NCBI GenBank assembly: GCA_964058845.1
Contig: CAXKVR010000665.1
Coordinates: 1 to 16,306 of the forward strand
Direction of reading: 5' to 3'
DNA: 16,306 bases
DNA from: Carex sylvatica
Lineage: Eukaryota; Streptophyta; Magnoliopsida; Poales; Cyperaceae
Part shown: positions 10,063-16,306 of the stretch, in pieces
Layout of the letters: each line of letters begins with the position of its first letter
How positions within the stretch are numbered: the first letter of the stretch is position 1
The notes under the pieces: model-generated
Seen by the model: the letters and a program-made list of their open reading frames with translations, nothing else
The model's database searches: none
Told to the model about the DNA's origin: nothing
Program-made: the position numbers and the translations under genes

Positions 10063-11235
10063 TCATCAAGACATTAGAAGTGTCGTTTTTACAAAATTTA
10101 CTTGCATGTTTTTGGAAAATAAAGTAAAATTGGAAAAAAGAGGAGAAAATAAGAAAATGTAAGTCTAAACAATTCTAATGAACATCAAACCAGCTCCTAT
10201 ACTCTTGTAATATCTCTCTAGCCAGAATTATCGGCATTTTCTTTTCCTTTCTGAATATCCTCATTCATCTTTCCCTCCATATTACAAAGTATTGGATCCT
10301 CCTTTGCAGTTGGTTCTTTCTTTGTATGGCCTTTCTTTATGATTCTCTTTGTATCTTCCATATCAATATAAAAGGATTTTGACCCCACTAATTTTAAACT
10401 TTTAATGTATAAATCAGTGTTGTAAATTATGGTATGCGCTCGGCAAACGAACAGAGTACCGTCAAGCAATTAATTGAAAATAATCTTCTATAATAAAAAA
10501 TAATCAGAAATCCATAACTGTTTGGTTGTCGCCAACAACTAATCGGTTGATTAATTGACCTAAACATATGTTTTTTACAACAATACTATAAATTACTTGT
10601 GATATAGTTCATGATCACTTGTTATATGTTGCGATTTGAAATTTTAATTTTGATTTATTACTCAAATTTTATTAATTGACAGTGTGACGTCCCCTGAGAA
10701 AACTGAGATTACGGCTCATATGAAAAAAACATTGTGATATGCAAAATTACAATTTCGGCATCCCTTGTGAATTGTGGAAATGATATCATTTTTGTTTCTA
10801 GTCTTGCGTTGACATTGTAGCCCAAACAGAACTCTTCTTTGGACAAATCTAAGCAGGACCAGCAGGTTAATGCTGGTTAAATTTAATTTCCTTTTTAAAA
10901 CAGCAAGTGCATTTGGCGAGGCCCAAGGAACATGATACTGGACAGAAGAGATGTATTAACCATAGAACCATGCATATCAAGCTCTCTTGGGACTAAAATG
11001 ATGCTACTAACTCTCAGGCTAATTCCTTCAACTTTATGGGCAAATTTTCGCTGGAAAAGTAGTTGCTGGAGCTAAATTACAGATCGGTAAGGCAACAGCG
11101 TTGCCTTATAAATCAATGGGCTCTGAAGAAAGAGTCTAGAAATTCCCATAACAGAGACTTAGTAAGCTTTACGGTTTCGGACAGAGCAAAAAATCCGGTT
11201 CGTTAGCCTAGTTAAGCCCAAATAAGCATAGGCAG
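10063..11235. other. Intergenic DNA without a recognisable gene
   Basis: This stretch is mostly AT-rich. A minus-strand open frame at 10469-10218 is Lys/Glu-rich and matches no family I know. A GC-moderate stretch at about 10800-11150 has a 40-codon open frame (11023-11145, GQIFAGKVVAGAKLQIGKA), which is coding-like but not recognisable. These may be scraps of older insertions. Confidence 0.5.
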
Positions 11236-11243
11236 ATCATGAC

Positions 11244-12066
11244 TAAGGATGAGTAAATTGCTCATAACTCGCTTAAATTAACTCATTTATCAATTCGCTT
11301 CAACTCGCTCATTTACATGATGAGCGAGAATGAACATGCCCCAACTCGCTCATAACTCACTAATTAAGAATTTGTCACATCTAATGTCTACCACATTCAA
11401 TTTCAAATAAATTTCTACAGCACTAAATTTCTGTAGCATTAAATCAATGAACTAATTCTTATTGATACTTACTGTTGACTAATACTTGTTTTATATTTTT
11501 GTAGCAATCTGCAACAGAGGAAGAGAACTTGGAATTTGAAATCCCAACTAGCAATGATAGATGAAGGTTTAATTCTAAATTCTGCAATAAATTTGTATAT
11601 TTCTAGTTTGTGCTTGTTGTTTGTTTAAGATGAATTTTTATTATTGTTTTCATAATTTAAATTTGTAGGTATGTGACAAAGAGATATTTATGTGTATGTC
11701 ATAAGTAGGGTCGTCAAAATCGACAAGAAGATAGCTGTTGGATTTTTATTAGTTTATATTGTTAGTTTCTGTTGGATTATTCGATTTTTGTTAGTTTATG
11801 TTGAATTTTTGTTCTATTTTTGTAATATGTTGATTGTTGATGCTACTGTGGAGAATGTAATATGTTGATTCTATTTTGTTGGATTTTTATTTTGTTTTAT
11901 TTAAATGAATTATGACAATTTGTTAAATTTTGGTACTCATAGCTCGTGAGCTGCTCATAACTCACTCATTTAGTAACTCGCTCATTAACAACTCGCTCAT
12001 TTACTTAATGAGCCGAGTTTGAGCATACTCTAACTCGCTCATACTCGCTCATTAATCACCCCTATA
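11244..12066. mobile_element. Non-autonomous hAT transposon, 823 bp, with 8-bp target duplication
   Basis: ATCATGAC flanks it exactly at 11236-11243 and 12067-12074, the 8-bp duplication typical of hAT elements. The ends are short imperfect inverted repeats: TAAGGATGAGTAAAT on the left, and TATAGGGGTGATTAAT as the complement of the right. Both subterminal regions (about 11260-11370 and 11940-12055) are dense in the motif AACTCGCTCAT and its complement ATGAGCGAG, as in hAT subterminal binding regions. No transposase is encoded; only a possible last exon survives. The perfect target duplication argues for a fairly young insertion. Confidence 0.85.
11505..11564 (+). pseudogene. Possible last-exon relic of a hAT transposase
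   Basis: After a TTTTTGTAG acceptor-like site (11496-11504), an open frame reads QSATEEENLEFEIPTSNDR and stops at 11562-11564. An acidic, short, terminal exon inside a hAT element fits a deletion derivative that kept the 3' end of its transposase gene. The sequence is too short to prove homology. Confidence 0.3.
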
Positions 12067-12151
12067 ATCATGACTCTCACAAAGTATATGGTATATTTTT
12101 TCCATCCAAGTGGGATGAATTCTTCTTTTACATCATGGAAAAATATATTAT

Positions 12152-12684
12152 TTAAGGTTATAAATAGCGATTATTGTGTCATCGCTTAAAGACTAAATAA
12201 AAAGCTATCCCGAGTAGCGTAATTATAGTAAAAACTATCCTACATAGTATTTTTTGTTTAAAAAATTATGTTTTATATTTCTATTAGTTATCAACATTAT
12301 CTAAAATCTCATATAACAATAAGTAATACAAAATTGATTAAGGAATTATAATATTCATATTTAATCAGTACAAAATTCAAATTGTTATTCAAAATATGTC
12401 TAATAATATTATAAACTATCTATCTTTTTCTATTTAAAAAGCGAAAACAATCCAGATCTTGAAAAAAAACTATTTTAAAAAAAAAGTTTGGACCTTTAAA
12501 TAAAAACTTATGTAGCATATCATGCACTATAGTGCGTAGCGTGTAACGCAAATAGCAAACTGCTATTACTGTTATAATGATAGTAGCTAAAGTAGTACAC
12601 TTTTATTCTATAATTTAGCGTTTAAGATCTGAAAACACTATAACACCGTTATTACGTTACTACAACGCGCTATTTAAAAACCTT
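12152..12684. mobile_element. hAT-like MITE, about 533 bp
   Basis: The left end AAGGTTATAAATAGCG (from 12154) pairs with AAGGTTTTTAAATAGCG, the complement of the right end at 12684. ATATTAT flanks the element at 12145-12151 and 12685-12691, a 7-bp repeat that could be an eroded 8-bp hAT duplication. GTAGC/TAGCG phrases recur inside it, and it has no open frame. Borders are uncertain by one or two bases. Confidence 0.6.
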
Positions 12685-12691
12685 ATATTAT

Positions 12692-12970
12692 CCATTCTAA
12701 ATCATCTAATATCTCTCCGCTGGATTTGGTATCGCTGCAGCTTACTGGTTAGGCAGAGAAGCTGTCAGACAATGCAAAGAGGAAAGTTACAGCTTACTGT
12801 ATGGCCTGAAGGATGCTAAGCCATCCTATCATTTTAATTTTTTCTTATCAAGTATTAGAAGTTCATCTAAATTTTTTTTTTTTTTTTTATATATAGCAGC
12901 TCCTATGTACTAATACAAGCTTATAAGGACTTAAGCATAAAAGTTTAAAAGCAAACTTCCTGTTCCTACC
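12692..12970. other. Spacer with a short coding-like scrap
   Basis: 12718-12840 has balanced base composition and an open frame (GFGIAAAYWLGREAVRQCKEE...) that I do not recognise. It could be a captured or ancient exon. A T-run and ATATATA follow at about 12870-12895. Confidence 0.3.
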
Positions 12971-12979
12971 CGCATTTTT

Positions 12980-13545
12980 GATTTTTTTTTAAAATAGAAT
13001 TAGTTTTAAAACTTTCAACAGATCAAGCTTTTTTTACTCGTTTTTTAGAAAAATAGTCTCCACTGATTCTAGAGATCGGTAGAGCAAAAAAATTGAAATA
13101 TACACTGATTCATAAGATCGGTGGAGCAATTTTTTCACCTGCTACATTGACATGCACTAAAGGTCACACAAAAATTCTCCACCGATCCACAGCATCGGTG
13201 TAGCTCCAAAAAAAATCCCTACACCGATTATGTGGATCAGTGTAAAGAGAAATAAAACATGGTGAAAAAAATTAAAAAAGACTCCGTCGGGTGGATTTTT
13301 TTAAAAGACCCTCCACCGATCCTATGGATCGGTGTAGAGAGAAAAAAGTTCAAATTTTCTGTGGCTTTTCTTTTCTGGGCGCAAAAATGAGTCAAAATTA
13401 GATCCACCGATCTCTAGGATCGGTGTAGCTATGGATTTTCTTGCTTCACCGATCTTAAAGATCGGTGGAGACTATTTTTTTAAAAACCGAGTAAAGAAGA
13501 CTTGTTATGTTGAAAGTTATAAAACTAATTTTTTTTTTTTAAATC
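12980..13545. mobile_element. Mutator-type MITE, 566 bp, with 9-bp target duplication and long inverted ends
   Basis: CGCATTTTT flanks it at 12971-12979 and 13546-13554; 9 bp is the Mutator signature. The two ends, both starting GATTT, align in inverted orientation for about 100 bp. Shared pieces include AATTAGTTTT, AACTTTCAACA, TTTACTCG and AAATAGTCTCCAC. There is no coding capacity. Its interior is the hairpin array described separately. Its ends do not resemble the large MULE's palindrome block, so it probably uses a different transposase. Confidence 0.85.
13058..13470. repeat. Seven imperfect hairpins, CTCCACCGATC-N-GATCGGTGTAG
   Basis: Copies lie at 13058-13084, 13103-13126, 13177-13203, 13219-13245, 13311-13337, 13402-13427 and 13444-13470. 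Each has an arm of roughly CACCGATC, a 4-6 base loop and GATCGGTG, often followed by TAG or GAG. Loops and arm bases differ from copy to copy while pairing is largely kept. They fill the interior of the Mutator-type MITE. Any transcript would fold into a chain of stem-loops inside one larger terminal stem. Confidence 0.9.
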
Positions 13546-13554
13546 CGCATTTTT

Positions 13555-14322
13555 CGATGATGTCCCTAGGTTTCCGCAACATCTATATTAAAAAATAGAG
13601 AGAATTCTTGCTTTCGAAATTTGGCAAGCCCTCATTCTGTCAGCGAATAGAAAGAAAAAAAAATAATGTGTCATTAAAAGAAATAAATCTCCAACCAAAT
13701 CTCAGCGAAGCATCTCCAGTTCATCAAAAAAACAAAAAAAAACAAATTAACAATCTTCATCAGAAGAGTTGCGCAAAATTTACAGAAAACAACGAAATTC
13801 AATTTTAATTGAGGTTTGTGTTTGTTTGTAATTTTTTTAAATTATTATTCATTAGAATTTTGAGATAAAAGTAATTTTACATTCATGTTAGTAAAATGAT
13901 AATCTATTTCTTTAAGTATAATTTTACATAGATAAAATTATCTCTAAAAAATGACATTAGGCACTTATTTTAAGACAAATAAAAACAACTCTAATACTCA
14001 AACTTCGACATAAATTTGAAATCTTGATAATCAAATTCTGAACTAATTTCCCATGCGATGGATATTTGATCAAGTGCAACCTTCACAAATCACAAAGTTC
14101 ATTAAGATCATTTAAATATAAAAGAGATTTAGATAAACACCTTCAACTATCATATTATCCTACTTACAAATTTTACATACTCACGGGTCCTTATAAAATT
14201 TAGTACATACTATCAGATTACTCTACTTGAACATTTTAGCCTCCTATATTCAAATTCTAGTTCCGCCCCTGCTCCATTTGTTTAAAATAGCTTCACTTGT
14301 AAGTAATTATTTTGGCTTATCA
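13555..14322. other. AT-rich intergenic DNA, no gene seen
   Basis: A 66-codon open frame at 13608-13808 is Lys/Asn-rich and probably a chance product of A-rich DNA. CAAATTCTAGTTCCGCCCCTG near 14250-14270 looks like the end of an old repeat, but I cannot classify it. Confidence 0.5.
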
Positions 14323-14337
14323 ATACGTATATTTCTT

Positions 14338-14489
14338 AGAACCAACCTTTGGTCTAGTGACAAAGGCACATAGTCTCTATGTGAGAAGTCATGGGTTGGA
14401 AACCCAAATGGAAGAAATCATTTATTATAATAACAAGAGCATTAATTAGTTAGGTGGCTAGACCTCCAATCTTTACTAAAAAAAAAAAA
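14338..14489 (+). mobile_element. tRNA-derived SINE, about 150 bp
   Basis: An internal RNA polymerase III promoter is visible: box A TGGTCTAGTGAC (14350-14361) and box B GGTTGGAAACC (14394-14404; one mismatch to GGTTCGANNCC). It ends in a run of A at 14478-14490. Flanking direct repeats ATACGTATATTTCTT (14323-14337) and ATACATACATTTCTT (14490-14504) differ at two positions and look like the target duplication. It depends on a LINE for retrotransposition. The box B change and the mutated duplication suggest an old copy. Confidence 0.8.
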
Positions 14490-14504
14490 ATACATACATT
14501 TCTT

Positions 14505-15000
14505 TTTCTAACGAGTTAAGATAAATTTTCGTGGGTTTCCCATAACAACATCAAAATAAAGTAGTATAATTAATTATCATGACTTCTTAAAATATAAATA
14601 TAAAATATAACATAAATAAAATTCTTAATGAAATTGTTTTAAAATGAGTATAAAATGAGTCAACAATTAACAAAGTTTGACCTGTAGAACGAGTATAAAA
14701 TAAATTAAAAAAAAAAGTATATGAATGCATATAACACGAAAAAAAATATGATCAGTGGTTTAGATTTGACATTTAAATTTTCTAATTTCTAAATATATGC
14801 CCTTTTATGTCACTAAAAACTTGTAGCATTAAATCCTTCTCTTTAAGTATATTACTCGTCAAATACTAATTACCTTTCTATTACCGTTTATATCATGTTG
14901 TCCTACTTATTAAAAATGCATGTGAAATAAAATACATAATTTTATCATTTCTAATATAAATTTATTTATTAGTTACCTTGATAATTACTAAAGGAACCGA
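14505..15000. other. AT-rich intergenic DNA, no gene seen
   Basis: There are no open frames, inverted ends or tandem repeats that I can support. Confidence 0.5.
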
Positions 15001-15477
15001 ATCATTCAATTATCGACCATGACCGGTCAACAAGGCCCGTCACATTGGGCTACAGGAATCACACATTCAAACGACCAAGAAAATCACATGGTATGCCACA
15101 ACCTTACAAGAGGACCAAGACTCTAGTCCCCAACAGGCATCAACCCCTTGATTTATAGTTATAATTGGAGCTATCCTTTCCTCCTCAACCATCCAAGTCA
15201 TCAAACCACGTGGTTAATTTAAATCCTCCAAAATATTATTGTCCCCTTGTCATTATTCAAATCGCCGCCAACTTTTTAGTATCATTAACTAAGAAAAATC
15301 AAATTACTTCCCGTTAGTCAAATAAAGCCCACATTGAGTTCGGCGTAGCTTCTTGGCTTTGCATGGACTACAACGCGTCAATGTCAAATATATATACCCC
15401 TACACACTCGTCCTTCTCCTCACACAGCTAAAAGCCTAAAAACAAAACTTTCTTCTACGTACAACACTTAGCAAGCC
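15001..15477 (+). promoter_or_regulatory. Peroxidase promoter and 5' untranslated region
   Basis: The TATA box is ATATATATA at 15388-15396, and transcription should start near 15420-15430, giving a leader of about 50 nt. Upstream are a palindromic G-box CCACGTGG (15206-15213, bZIP/bHLH target) and W-box cores on the complementary strand (GGTCAA at 15025-15030, AGTCAA at 15316-15321; WRKY targets). This mix fits a stress-responsive secreted peroxidase, but motif presence alone does not show regulation. Short motifs of this kind also occur by chance. Confidence 0.5.

Positions 15478-16306
<829 letters not shown>

Noticed and set aside
10218..10469. 83-codon minus-strand open frame next to the LINE remnant
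   Set aside because: It is Lys/Glu-rich with no recognised motif; it could be part of the LINE but nothing supports that.
11023..11145. Short open frame containing GQIFAGKVVAGAKLQIGKA
   Set aside because: It is coding-like in composition but too short, and it has no start, splice sites or family match that I can name.
13608..13808. 66-codon Lys/Asn-rich open frame
   Set aside because: It is typical of chance frames in A-rich DNA; no motif or homologous family is recognisable.

Overview
The window is plant nuclear DNA, most likely from a dicot. It shows spliced genes with GT-AG introns, a class III peroxidase with its signal peptide, very AT-rich intergenic DNA, and several plant-type transposable elements. 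I cannot name the species.

Layout. 1-9620 looks like most of one large Mutator-like DNA transposon (MULE) whose left end lies outside the window. It carries two convergent genes that both read open. A ten-exon plant mobile domain (PMD, MAIN/MAIL-like) gene runs rightward (1458-4494, 779 aa when spliced). A two-exon MuDR-type transposase runs leftward (8104-5106, 973 aa when spliced). Each gene has tandem-repeat DNA on its 5' side: a 21-bp AT minisatellite and a degenerate array before the PMD gene, and a 120-bp satellite in the probable 5' intron of the transposase. The right end (9230-9620) holds a TATA box and six copies of a 19-bp palindrome, CCGGTTAACCGTTAACCGG, which are candidate transposase-binding or promoter sites.

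9694-15000 is a graveyard of smaller elements. It contains a non-LTR retrotransposon tail (zf-RVT domain); an 823-bp deleted hAT element with an exact 8-bp target duplication; a 533-bp hAT-like MITE; a 566-bp Mutator-type MITE with a 9-bp target duplication, about 100-bp inverted ends and seven internal hairpins; and a tRNA-derived SINE.

15000-16306 is the ordinary host gene: a promoter with G-box, W-box and TATA motifs, followed by the first three exons of a secreted class III peroxidase that runs off the right edge.

The most interesting system is the PMD + MURA pair. The convergent arrangement recalls mudrA/mudrB of maize MuDR, but a long PMD protein stands where the accessory gene would be. 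It is flanked by an unusual palindrome array. All splice sites and element borders were read by eye, with no alignment or search.
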